Shown one piece after another: positions 41,944 to 52,214 of a stretch of DNA of 64,000 bases (its first letter is position 1; each line of letters starts with the position of its first letter). Under the pieces are notes generated by a model. The model did no database searches, had not been told where the DNA came from, and saw only the letters and a list, made by a program, of their open reading frames with translations. Source of the DNA: Sepioteuthis lessoniana. Its lineage: Eukaryota > Mollusca > Cephalopoda > Myopsida > Loliginidae. A program made the translations under genes and the position numbers. The stretch spans positions 30,454,809 to 30,518,808 of the forward strand of contig OY757939.1 in the NCBI GenBank assembly GCA_963585895.1, in the 5' to 3' direction.

Positions 41944-43787
41944 GTGCTAAACAAAGGTCTACACTTCGCCACTACCATCAAGCGAATTCCTTACTTAGAT
42001 CTAACAGCTCCAATCGAGGATGCAGCTTTAAAAATACCCAAGGCAAGAGCTGATGAACATAGATGGAAAGTGAGACAAGAAATCAAAGCCTCCGAAACCA
42101 AACATCTAAAAAACGGAGAGAGAGACAAGCTCTCAAGTCGCTACAGGATGATAACAGTATCATAATACTCCCAGCTGACAAAGGCAATGCTGCCGCGGTA
42201 ATGGGTAGGGTGAAATACTCCAACAAACTGGCGGACTTGATTGGCAATGGTGGCTATTGTAAAGTAAAGAAGGACCCGACCCTGAAGACGGAAAGGAAGC
42301 TGTCACAGATCCTGGGTAAGAATAAAGATCTCATACCACAAAAAATACAGACAGCTAATTCAACATTACAGTAAGCTACCACATATATATGGCCTTCCAA
42401 AAATTCATAAGGATGGTATTCCATTGAGACCCATTGTCAGCAACCGAGGTTCAGCATGTCACCCATTTAGCCGCTTCCTTGTGGAGATCATCATCCCACT
42501 AACTGGTAAGTCCTCATCATATGTTAAAAACTAAACCTACTTTGTAGAGAGAATCAGCGATTCCTCATTCATTCTAACCAGATGGTGAGTTTGGATGTAG
42601 TAAGTCTGTTTACAAAGGTACCTACTGATGAGACACTTACTGTAGTACGTGATAAACTGGCTGCAGACCCCTTGCTGGAAGAACGCACTTGTATCCCGAT
42701 AGATAATCTAATGGAAATATTCACTTTCTGTGTGGAGACAACCTACTTCGGGATGGGATCTGATATATACCGACAAGAAGAAGGACTGGCTATGAGTTCG
42801 CCATTGTCACCAGTGTTGGCTAACATATACATGGAATACTTTGAAGAAATGGCATTAGGATCTACATCACTAAAGCCATCTATGTGGCTTAGATACGTAG
42901 ATGACACATTCATTCTCTGGCCTCATCAGGGTGATGTTCAGATATTACTTGATCACGTGAACTCAATCCGACCATCTATACAGTTCAATATGGAGGAAGA
43001 GCAAGATAACAAATTACCCTTCCTCGATATATTAGTAACACGCACAGAGCAAGGATTCAGGTCATTTGTGTACCGTAATCCCACCTTCACCGGACAGTAC
43101 CTCAATTTCAACTCCCATCATCCATATATGGTAAAGAAAGGAATAGTCCGTTGCTTACAACATCGAGCAAAAACCATTAGTAGCGATACTGATGCATATA
43201 AAAAGAAATGATTAGTCTGAGACACAACCTCCATCGTAACAACTACCCAGAGCGCATAACATCGGCTCCAAGAAACCTAGATAGGAGGATAGTGGACAAT
43301 ACCCGAAAACTCACCACAGCATGTTTGCTCTATGTCAAAATACTCGCCGAAAGGATCCAAAAGATATGTAGTCCATATGACATCTGGACAGTATTCACAA
43401 GTGGTTCAACTCTCCGGAGATATCTCTTCCGGGTCAAGCCACCAACGGAATTCAACATGATCAAGAACTGTGTTTACTTCATCCCTTGCTGTTGTGGTAA
43501 AATATACAAAGGTGAGACAGGTCACCCACTAAAAGTAAGGCTAGAAGAACATCGGAAGGCAGTAGTACGAGGTGAGATTGAAAAGTCGGGTATGGCGGAC
43601 CATATGGGAGGAAAAGGGAAACCATCTGCCTTTATGGGATAAAGTTGAAATAATTGATAGGGCTGATCATTGGAGGATTAGACGCCTTAAGGAATCAACA
43701 CATATGTTGGGCTACAATGACCTGCTGAGTAGACCAAGCATAGAGTTGAATACAATATGGGAACCGATAATTAAAAAGGCTATATGA
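41944..43787 (+). pseudogene. Penelope-like RT plus GIY-YIG endonuclease, frameshifted
   Basis: Pieces in order: KGLHFATTIKRIPYLDL (41944 on), ILPADKGNAAAV in a second frame at 42.17 kb, YGLPKIHKDGIPLRPIVSNR at about 42.39-42.45 kb, and SLDVVSLFTKVP with the first RT catalytic Asp at 42.59 kb. Then EGLAMSSPLSPVLANIYMEY and RYVDDTF (catalytic YVDD) at 42.89 kb, followed by LPFLDILV and PTFTGQYLNFNSHHP. The endonuclease has CVYFIPCCCGKIYKGETG and VRLEEHRKA at about 43.47-43.56 kb, with KG where many have IG, and the C-terminus has SRPSIELNTIWEPIIKK. Frame changes near 42.15, 42.37, 42.5, 43.2 and 43.6 kb break it. The longest open part, 42582-43211, covers the RT palm. Confidence 0.9.
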
Positions 43788-43904
43788 AAAAAAAAAAAAT
43801 CTGAATATGAGCACAGGTAAAAAAAATCATACATAATAGTAGTAATCCTAGTTAAGTAAGAACATTAAGTTTATGAGTCCCAAAAATTTACTCTGAACTG
43901 TCCA

Positions 43905-44213
43905 GCAGGACACATAACATAACGGTTATAGACGTTGGTTCCCTAAGCTTCTAAGGAGACAATCATCTGGGGGTTGCAGGTTCAATCCTGACTGCAGGCG
44001 AGTAACAATACAGGAATACTTACCACTTGTACCCGGTTATGGCTAACGGAATCAGAACAGGTGACTCCCGTGGATTTAATAAATGACGTAGTTCGAAGTT
44101 CCGTGAAGGTTCCCGAGTTCGAGAAACACCTGAAGAATGCCGGAGGACATATCGGCCGAAACGTTGTGGAAATAACAATAAAGATGAAGACCGAAAACCC
44201 TTAATGATAAAAA
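43905..44213 (+). repeat. tRNA-like SINE segment with Penelope-type tail
   Basis: Box A-like ACATAACATAACGGTTATAG and box B GCAGGTTCAATCCTGACTG make a tRNA-like head. The 3' part reads CTGAAGAATGCCGGAGG ... CGGCCGAAACG, then the right copy of the inverted repeat. CTGAnGA...GAAAC with a pairable GCCG/CGGC stem between them is the core of a hammerhead ribozyme, a motif known from Penelope-like elements. The cleavage strand is not evident. Confidence 0.55.
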
Positions 44214-45047
44214 TCAAGCTTCATCTCAGAAATTTAGACAACTCAAATAATTACCACTTACCTTTTTACATTGCTTTCATGTACACCATATTGAATGCTT
44301 TTTTATAAACCTTGACCTTGGCACGACAACTCTGGATTTGGCAGCTTGTATTCATTTCGCATAAATACCCTCAAGAAAAGCATGAACCCACTTTTCCCTC
44401 ACCAATGTGTAAATAGCAGCGACGTAGTAACCCTTTAGTGTTGTAAAGGTAGCACAAAGTGTTCGAGAGTAGGTGCAGCTGTTTTGTTTGCTCAGCGACC
44501 TCATGTTGTGTTTGTTTTTAAGAAAAGATTAGTCGGCTGCAGGTTTTGATCGAAACTGTATAAGCTACGAGTCAAAGCCACAAAGAACAGACCCAAGAAT
44601 AAACTTGGATTGGTGTTTTTTTCTGGTTTATCCTGGCTGATGAGGGTGCGTGTGATACTTCTTTTCCCAGCCCAAGTGAACACACCCCAGACTAGAACTG
44701 CTGCTGGAATTGACTCTTGTGACCAACTATAGTGAACGATGGGCCGAGAAGAGACCCCAGTCCAATAGCTAACCCTGCCGCAATTGCTTTAAGCTGAAAC
44801 TACTCTTTCACTTCTGACCACTCCCTTGAATATATAGTGCCTCGATTCTGAGAAAAGAAAACTCCCTATCTCGTGTGGACCTAACAAAACCTTAAAATGA
44901 TATCCTCGTTTACTGACCCTTGACTGTACTAGTTCCGATAACTTCAATTTATTGCAGACATTTAAAAAATAACCCTTTAGTCTACAGCGAGGAATCCTTC
45001 ACTTTCTATTTTATCATCTATTAAAATCTACTGACCTCCTTGTTCAG
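44214..45047. other. Intergenic DNA with GC-richer island
   Basis: Between about 44.46 and 44.9 kb the composition is less AT-rich and includes CCAGACTAGAACTGCTGC, comparable to CCTAGACTAGAACTAG at 14.64 kb. Unidentified; possibly the same unknown repeat as the 14.2-14.8-kb island. Confidence 0.35.
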
Positions 45048-45400
45048 CACAGTCAATTGGGGCTGCAAAATACACCGACTGCATCTCTGCTCAGGGGTAA
45101 GACCTCCACCCCGATCAAGTGTCCTAGGTATCACACTAAACTGCATCTGATGGTGAGGCTCCAGTCCATGAGCTTTGGAGAATGTGGATTATTCCTTCAT
45201 TGTAATTACTTCCAGGTCCACTCTGACCCGGAGTGGTAGTACCTGTTAGAGTAACATCTATGGGTCAAATAGAACTATTTAATCATTTACAATGCTTGAA
45301 ACCATTTAACTGTGTGTAAATAGAACGATTAGTGTTAGATTGCAATGCTTGAAACCATTTAACTGTGCGCAAATAAATGATCTCTGGTTTGTTAAAAATG
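45048..45400 (+). repeat. Family A repeat
   Basis: GGGGCTGCAAAATACACCGA head, CTGATGGTGAGGCTCCAGTC, TCCACTCTGACCCGGAGTGG and two copies of TGCTTGAAACCATTTAACTG. Lacks the stem-loop tail. Confidence 0.85.
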
Positions 45401-45439
45401 CTAGCTACAAACTATTCGTTTAAAAATTATATATACTTA

Positions 45440-45706
45440 CCAGCACGAGCAGGATGGAACGCAAGGTTTATTTTTTTAGCGGAGTTTAACAGATTTGAAT
45501 TTTCCTTCTCCTAGAGCGGTTGCCATACCAAGGTTGAAGAGTCCAGTTTGGCCAACTAATTACCCATAACTGGAGGGAGAATAATTACAATCATACATTT
45601 CCCAAAGGTATTAGCGCTATGTGAAAGGCAAACAGTTTCGTCCAAGATTTGAACTCGGGTCGCTGTATCCATTTCCTACAACAGTAACTATTACACCACG
45701 AACGCC
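45440..45706 (-). repeat. tRNA-derived SINE C
   Basis: Minus strand: CGTGGTGTAATAGTTACTG (box A), GCGACCCGAGTTCAAATCTT (box B), GGGAAATGTATGATTG, ATGGCAACCGCTCTAGG and the tail. Followed immediately by a (TC)n run, 45706-45732. Confidence 0.9.
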
Positions 45707-45732
45707 TCTCTCTCTCTCTCTCTCTCTCTCGA

Positions 45733-46329
45733 CAGAATTCTGCATTTAATAACATACAAGTGTTGATATGCTATAAAATTCACCCAAACAACCAAACTTG
45801 TTTAGCTATCCTTTTGAAACTACAACTACTACACACACACGTACATATACACTACGCCTATTTTCACACGCACCCAGATACACTCGTACCCACACGGATA
45901 TACATAAATATACGCTATGCCGATACACATACATAATTATGTAGACCCCCTGGCACTTAAATATGTGCACCAAGGGACATAAGAGCTAACAGGGTCAGGT
46001 TATGAATTGTTCTTAACTACTTTGTTTCTTTTCCAGCCAACATGAAATGACGAGACGTCGTCAAATTAGTTTACTACTCGGACACACTCATTCAATCAAG
46101 GGCTGTGCCACAAACTTTGTCCCATTGAATAATTCAATAATTCTCCGCCATATATTCAATTATTTTACAACGTTACATCTCTGCCATATATTCAATTCAA
46201 TCACACTAAAAACAGACATGGCCGATACCCACAGAATTGAAAATCTACTTTGGTAATGACATCATTTACAACTCTTTACATTGTCGGATTACGATCAAAT
46301 CACGTTAAATGTAGAGGTTTCCGTTAAAT
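45733..46329. other. Intergenic DNA
   Basis: A CA-rich patch at 45.83-45.9 kb. No gene recognised. Confidence 0.5.
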
Positions 46330-46495
46330 TAGTTAAGCTGTGATGAGCCTCTTCAGTTCTGATATAGGTGACTATTTAGTAACATTCGGTACCGTCAAAA
46401 ACTGGAGACTTGTGATACTAGAAGAAGGCCAGAGGATACAACAGCTGAAACGTTGGAATATAACAACCAAGGTGAAAATAGTCCAAGACGTGTAA
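46330..46495 (+). repeat. Penelope-type tail fragment
   Basis: AGAAGAAGGCCAGAGG ... CAGCTGAAACGTTGGAATA then ACAACCAAGGTGAAAATAG resembles the tail at 44.13-44.2 kb. CTAGAAGA instead of CTGAnGA breaks the hammerhead-like core. Confidence 0.45.
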
Positions 46496-46499
46496 ATGA

Positions 46500-46612
46500 T
46501 ATAATTGTTAAGTTTCGCTCAGTTGTATAGAGCATCTATTGAGACTCGAACTCACTAGTAAAGGTCTGTCAGTCTAGCTTGCTAACCACTACACTACGCG
46601 AGGCAAACTAAA
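46500..46612 (-). repeat. tRNA-derived SINE F, head
   Basis: Minus strand: GCGTAGTGTAGTGGTTAGCA (box A) and GTGAGTTCGAGTCTCAATAG (box B), as at 56.8 kb. The body is short. Confidence 0.8.
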
Positions 46613-46669
46613 TAGTATTTGGATTCGGTTTTTCCCATTCATATTAATTGGGATTTTTAGCTTTTGATA

Positions 46670-46855
46670 ATATTAAAGAAAAAAGAAAGAAAAAAGAAAA
46701 ACAAAGAAAAAAAGAACGAAAGAAAAAAGAAAAAGAAAAAAGGAAGAAAAGGAAGAAAAGTATAAAAGAAAAAAAGAAAAAAGAAAAAGAAAGAAAAAAT
46801 AAAAAAGGAGAAAAAAGTGGGGGGAAAAAGAAAAAAGGAAGAAAGAAATGTGAAA
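46670..46855. repeat. Homopurine (A/G) tract
   Basis: About 180 bp almost entirely A and G on the plus strand with GAAAAA/GAAAGAAAA phrasing. Long K/E-rich and F/S-rich open frames on the two strands are artefacts of this. Such tracts can form H-DNA. Confidence 0.95.
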
Positions 46856-47457
46856 TGAGTGTTCCATGATTTGGACATAGAAGTTGATTTTTCTTTTTTC
46901 TCTTAATACCAAACAATGAAAAAATAAAAGTTTAATATCTGATTTTTATTTGTTTTACTGTAAAAGAAGTCATTTTTTTATGCTGGTGTTTGGGTAGAAT
47001 TTTACACAGCACAATTTTGCAGTCTCTGAGTTAAGCTATAATAGTGAAATCTGTTCTGTGTAAGCAAGATTTTGGAGAGAAATAAGCAGCTTTCTTACAA
47101 CAACATAGGGTTGGACTCCTGTTTATTCCATGACTTTGTTTCACAACTGATCTCTTTCTTCTCCTTTTCTTTTCTTCCGCTGTGAACAGCGATGGAAATT
47201 TATAGGATGAAAATTAAGGGGCTAATGAATTAAGATAAGGAAATGTTTGTCTGTTTAAAATGATTGTGTCAGTTTATAAAATTCAAACTACGTGCCATAT
47301 ATCAATGACGTAGGAATTTTTACGATTGTTTGGTGTTAAAATGGACATTAAAAACAATTCTGATATAAAAAGCTCGTTAAACGATTAATGAGGAAATCCA
47401 GCATTTCTCAAGCTTTTTGGCTTTTTTTGCCAGGTGCTTTATCATTTTAAAGCGACG
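46856..47457. other. Intergenic DNA
   Basis: Nothing recognised. Confidence 0.5.
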
Positions 47458-47700
47458 TTTCTGGAGCTTTGAGGAGTGCAGATTCACATCTTTGAAGTCA
47501 TTACTCCCAGGTCCACTCTGAGTGGTAAAACCTGTCACGGTCAAATCTATTGATTAAATAGATCCCTTTGAGATCTATTTACCTGTTTAAAATGTTTGTG
47601 AAAATACATTTTTGTACTTTATATAATTGGAGACCATAAATGTTCAACTGACTTTGGCATAACTCAATGAAATGTTGACATGTCATCTATCAATGAATAA
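47458..47700 (+). repeat. Family A repeat, decayed
   Basis: CTGGAGCTTTGAGGAGTGCA, ACTCCCAGGTCCACTCTGAG and a worn tail (GGCATAACTCAATGAAATGT, TGACATGTCATC). Confidence 0.8.
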
Positions 47701-48104
47701 GTTAATATAAGTGAAGTGGTACATAAAGTGACAGTGTACCACGTTGGATAGAATGATTCAAATATAAATTCCCTAAATGTTACCGACTACAACAAAAGTT
47801 ACCTGAAGTATCGAGACATTATGGATAATCAAGATGAGGACAATCATCTGAGACATTTAAATGATTGATAAACAAAGTTTGTATAATCGGTAGATGATTT
47901 CAAGTCATCGTTAAAGTACTGGGGGACATTTAAATATAAATGGAAAATTACCGGAAAAAGTTAAAAGTGGCTTCGTCGGATACTAATTACCGAGGGATTA
48001 GAGATTTGACTGTAAAAAAGGTTACGAAATAACCTGAGGGTATTTATCTTCTCACTACGATGGGATACAGCACATTTTTCAACACATGGCGTTAGCCACG
48101 TGTA
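47701..48104. other. Intergenic DNA
   Basis: Nothing recognised. Confidence 0.5.
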
Positions 48105-48270
48105 TGTACTTGGTTTTACGGCATGTCAACCCTAGTTGGGTTATTTTATGCCCAAGTCAGATTATGGTCTCCATTTATATATAGCACAAAAATGTATTTT
48201 CAAAATCATTTTAAACAGGCAAACATTCCATACTTAAAGCGATATATATGATCAAGTGGGAATTATTTCC
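48105..48270 (-). repeat. Family A repeat, tail fragment
   Basis: TTGGTTTTACGGCATGTCAA, CCCTAGTTGGGTTATTTTAT and GCC form an intact tail stem-loop. The rest is truncated after about 150 bp. Confidence 0.8.
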
Positions 48271-49779
48271 CTTGTCCCAGATAGTATAAATGCAGAACCA
48301 TCTGCATTTTCGAATGAAACCGTTGAACTGACACACGTAACTCGGATTTTACCCACATATTTTGATCTCCAATATTCTATACAGGCTTTTATGGAAAAAA
48401 TTGCTTAGTTATATCGGCATTTCTCTTTTGGGATGCTTCCAGCATCAAAGATTGACGCTGATCTTACTCTTCTGATTGCAACGAGGAGAGACTGCCTAAC
48501 ACTCTTACCAGAGTTAGAGAGGCAACTTGATTGGATTCAAATTTAAAAGAAATTTAGTAGAAACTGTGACATGCAATTTGAAAAAGTAAACACAATGTTA
48601 TTGTCTACCTTTTAGATGGCATATCAAGACCCTTACTTCGTGCACCCACAAAAAAAGCTGAAAATATCAGCTGGGTTTTATATGTAAAGTTATGGTATCT
48701 GGTTGGCCGGGGACCTCAAACATGCGACTCTCAAACAACTTTTCTGTGGTTCGTGATAAATATTTTCCTAAAATATAATAATTTGTTACTTATCTCTAAT
48801 AATGTTTCTTTCTAGAAAATAGTTGTTTTCACTTCCAAATCAAAAGCTGAAAAGTAGAAATAATCCAATTTTATAAACATTAAAAATAAACATTAGTGAA
48901 CTCTACATGGGGTTGTTTCAAAGATCTATTGTGATTGAAGGGAGACTGAGATTACAGAAAATGTCCTAACATGGGTGAGTTTTGATAATTCATAATCACA
49001 TAGAGGGTGGATTTGAGATGATAGACAACACGCACAACCGAACATGTTTTGTTTTATAACGTAAGAAGAAATAGATTTGTCAACTCATATTAGCATAGGG
49101 AAGGGGGACTTGAGATGACAAATAAACACACACGAATAGAAAATCATTGAAAATGTTTGAAAGTGGATTGTCAAATAAACAGAAATTATATCCGCAATTT
49201 CGTTGAATGGTATAAAACTTTGAATTTTGCTTTTGTTTTCTCTGTTTTAATATTTATTGTATAATTTATTGCAATTTACCCATGAAATGCAATAAACTGA
49301 AAAACGTAATTTGTCAAAAGTGAAAACTGAAAAAAGAATTTACCAAAAGTAAAAATTGTCACAAAATTTGTCCCTCTACATTTTGTGGTTGTTCATATAT
49401 TCCACCTGAGTGAAAATTTTGATGGACAAAAATAGCAGCTTCTCAACTGTATTGTAGATTGGCATTATAATTGGTGAAAATCATGACACTTCAGCTCCGC
49501 TTCGTCTTCTTTATGGTTCCTCTCCCCCAGAACTTAATGGCCTTTTTCAGTCCTTGAGTTTGAGACCACGGTAGTAAGCCAATATCATTTATAAAGTTTT
49601 ATTTCGTCTGGCACTCATGCCTCAGGTTGCTTGCAATACCTTAACGAGTGCCCCCTCCATTTAAGTACTGAATAGGATCATCGTTGCTTGATGTAGTGAG
49701 CTGACGAACAGGTGCTTTGACCGTAAGTCCTGGTAGATTAATGTTTTCTTAGATAACGGCTTATAAGATTAGGTGTCCG
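48271..49779. other. AT-rich intergenic DNA
   Basis: About 1.5 kb without a motif, coding similarity or repeat that I recognise. Confidence 0.5.
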
Positions 49780-50172
49780 TAAGTTGGTTGATTGGTGTTT
49801 AATAGCATATCAACTCTTATGGATTATTCAATGCCAAATCTTATGAGTTGTAAGTAAATAGTTCGTTGGTAACTTTATTTCCAAACGAGTTGTAAGAACT
49901 CATTTGTTTACACACAGTTGGTGGGTTGGTTGGTTTTACGGCACATCAACCATTTTTTTTTACCCATAGATAGGACCATATCAGGTGTTACCACTCCGGG
50001 CCACAGTGGACGTGGAGCGATGGCAATGAAGGGTTACTCCACATTCCCTAAAGCTCTAGCATTACAGAAAGTTCACCATCAGATTGTTTAGTGTCATATT
50101 CAAGACACTCGTTGGGGGGGGGGTCTTACTCCTCTGCGGAGAAAGCAGTTGGTCAGTTCTACGGCCCCAGCC
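49780..50172 (-). repeat. Family A repeat, with second tail inserted
   Basis: Has two tail stem-loop starts: TTGGTTGATTGGTGTTTAAT at 49.79 kb and GGTTGGTTGGTTTTACGGCA at 49.92 kb. The body (ACCACTCCGGGCCACAGTGG) and the full head (GGCCCCAGCCTACTGGGCAA) follow. The second tail suggests one copy inserted into another. Confidence 0.8.
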
Positions 50173-50479
50173 TACTGGGCAAATTGCACAGAGTTAAATA
50201 GTTTTGCCGCGACCTGCCGATAAACGTAAACAGATCGGATTACTCGCTTACCTTAGGACAATTATATCCGGGTACGGCCGGAAATGACTAAGCCCTTCTT
50301 TTACGACCTTGACATCCCGTTACAGAAAAAAAGGGATAAATTAAAATAAACAATATTTACAAAACACTTCGGCCAAAAATAACTTGATAAAATGGAATTA
50401 ATAGTCGTCGCCAGCTTATAGCAGGTTAAAAAAGTACTTAATTGCTACACCCATTTTTTATAAAACAATTTCCTATTCA
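50173..50479. other. Intergenic DNA
   Basis: Nothing recognised. Confidence 0.5.
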
Positions 50480-50639
50480 CGCGGCTGGGGCAGTGTGTCA
50501 TAGCACCTTCTTAATATCAACAAGCTCTTTTTCAACGCTCGTTGGCGCGTTCTTCGCGTTACTTTGTGTCCTTTGGCGGGGCGCTCTCGACCGGCTGTGA
50601 TTACGTGCCACACAGTTCGTTCGGGTCTTTTCCACCACT

Positions 50640-50862
50640 GGATACATCACCTCTGGCCTCAGAGGGCCGTCCCCCAGGCTTTAACCCTCTTCTGTGGGGT
50701 TGGGTTTATCGCCCGGCGCCTGAGGCGCCCCGAAAAGAGGAATACCGACGGGGTCTGAGGCATTTTTGGAACTGCCTGTCACGTTGGGCTTCGGCCCTGC
50801 GACAGGACCCACCTTAAAAATGTGCCACATTTGTTCGCTGGTGGGGCGTAGGATAAATATCG
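50640..50862 (+). repeat. Family G GC-rich repeat
   Basis: CCTCTGGCCTCAGAGGGCC, AACCCTCTTCTGTGGGGTT, GGCGCCTGAGGCGCCCCG and GACAGGACCCACCTTAAAAA. Ends GGATAAATATC. Its GC-rich fold-backs are kept while their sequences differ from other copies. Confidence 0.9.
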
Positions 50863-51079
50863 GCACGTTCTTTGCGGAGCACATACGAGGAAAAGAATCC
50901 TACGTTATTCGTGATTGCATTCGCCTCACCGCCACTTCTAGTGGTAGATTCAACAACCATTTTTTACGGTCCTTTTTAAGGGCTATGAGAGGTCGCTTTC
51001 TGCAGGTCGGAGTATCTCTGGCGGTCATTAACGACCAGTCGAAATAGACGGCCAGGAGGCAAACACGAAGAGGACTCAC

Positions 51080-51622
51080 TAAGACCAGCCGGTCTTAACC
51101 ATCGCTCGGTTCCGCTCGTCCGTTCGGCCGCGCAGCGCTAAAGGTACGGGTTAGCCTTTAGCTCCCACTTCGATACCTGCGCAGCGCTAAGATAACGCCA
51201 ATCATAGCTGCGGCCCCCTGGCCTGCTCGCTCGATAGTGCAGAGCTTTGGCGCCCAAAAGCCTTAGCTACCGCACAGCTTTGGCGCGAAAAGCCTTAGGT
51301 ATCGTCTCGATCAGCCCGCACAACTTTGGCCCGCACAGATATATGGCGCGAACAGCCATAGCTACCGTCAACGATACGCCCGCACAGCTATCTGGCACGA
51401 CAAAGCCATAGCTACCGTAAACGATACGCCCGCACAGCTATCTGCTACGACAAAGCCATAGCCCCCGTAAACGATACGCTCGCACAGCTAGGGGCACGAC
51501 AAAGCCCTAGCTTCATTGATCCGCTTGCTCGACTACGTATATGCTAAGGCCTGGCAAACCTTAGCCACCATCTCTCCGTTCGTTCACTCGGTCTGCAGTA
51601 CTAAGACGCGATTAAGTCTTAG
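51080..51622 (+). repeat. Array of ten small hairpins with covarying stems
   Basis: Fold-backs at 51080-51097, 51137-51162, 51243-51268, 51276-51298, 51342-51360, 51386-51413, 51436-51462, 51486-51512, 51543-51565 and 51601-51622. Examples: TAAGACC/GGTCTTA, GCTAAAGG/CCTTTAGC, TATGGC/GCCATA, AGCTAGGG/CCCTAGCT, GCTAAGG/CCTTAGC, CTAAGAC/GTCTTAG. Most share a GCTA...TAGC outer part, and several share an ACGACAAA or GCGAAAA loop, while the inner stem changes on both sides together. Four central units also form a 50-bp tandem repeat (CGCACAGCTA ... GATACGCC). Two of the stems (51243, 51276) contain mismatches. Confidence 0.85.
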
Positions 51623-51900
51623 CAAACCACGCTCGCTCGATCTGTACGCTACCAAGCTGTCAGCACCGACTTCGACCACGACGCTGTTACAGACGCTCCT
51701 GCATTCTACGACTAGACTGATCTCAACTTCCAGCAACGATCATCCAACTGTACCTACGACTCGAACATACCAGCTACCAACATCGCCCATCTAGCTGGAG
51801 ACCGAACACTACGACCACGTCTGTAATTTCTGACAATAAATTGCCATCCTTGTTGTATTTGTTACCTTGCCTCTTTGTCCTCTTCATTGTCTTTGGTTGT

Positions 51901-52118
51901 TGTAATATCCAAACTAACAAAAGGGAAATAACCTCTGATGCCACAGGGGTTACGGCCCCTACTACATCCGGGGAATTTGGTCAATAAAGGAATGTACCAG
52001 GCATAGCAGCAGACGTTCGTTCTCCCTCTGTCTTTAATCATCATTCATCTTATCGATTCATCTTGGTAATAGTCCATACCTAGCAAGTATCCATTGCCTC
52101 AGATATAAAGACTTCACA
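51901..52118 (+). repeat. 5' LTR
   Basis: 218 bp, TG...CA. Contains GGTCAATAAAGGAATG, with an AATAAA poly-A signal. Confidence 0.95.
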
Positions 52119-52136
52119 TTGGCGACGAAGAAAGAG
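52119..52136 (+). promoter_or_regulatory. Primer binding site
   Basis: TTGGCGACGAAGAAAGAG directly follows the LTR. TGGCGAC pairs with a tRNA 3' end GTCGCCA. Primer identity not assigned. Confidence 0.75.
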
Positions 52137-52214
52137 TCGTTTACTCACCAAAAACATAAAAAAAAAGTAAAGAACAAACCTGCCCACGTGCCGAAAAAAA
52201 AACAAACAAAAAAC

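Larger units (their letters stand above)
41832..44213 (+). mobile_element. Penelope-like element, with terminal inverted repeats
   Basis: Coding remnants from 41.94 to 43.79 kb show the diagnostic Penelope order: KGLxFA N-terminal block, YGLPKIHK finger motif, RT, then a GIY-YIG endonuclease. The unit is bracketed by ~60-bp inverted repeats, 41832-41898 and 44154-44213 (CATTAAGGGTTTTCGG, then ATCTTTATTGTTATTTCCAC, then AACGTTTCGGCC, and the complement). A short A run follows the coding part at 43787, then a tRNA-like segment before the right repeat. Whether the right repeat belongs to the element or to an adjoining SINE is open. Confidence 0.8.
50480..51895 (+). repeat. GC-rich island, possible LTR, split by the Gypsy element
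   Basis: About 1.4 kb with GC content and CpG density far above the window average. It carries an embedded family G copy (50640-50862), a hairpin array (51080-51622), then an AATAAA at 51836. It resumes after the Gypsy element at 56704 and ends TTTGCGGGG...GGCTCCGCAACA at about 56.77 kb, the same ending as the island at 20.4-21.16 kb. A poly-A signal followed by a shared ...CA terminus fits the 3' part of an LTR. The 5' end is unidentified. Confidence 0.4.

Noticed and set aside
46644-46916. F/S-rich and K/E-rich ORFs
   Set aside because: Artefacts of a homopurine tract; three frames are open at once.
51239-51520. 50-bp repeats as a CRISPR array
   Set aside because: Units are directly adjacent without unique spacers, in a eukaryotic setting, and are better described as hairpin-bearing tandem repeats.
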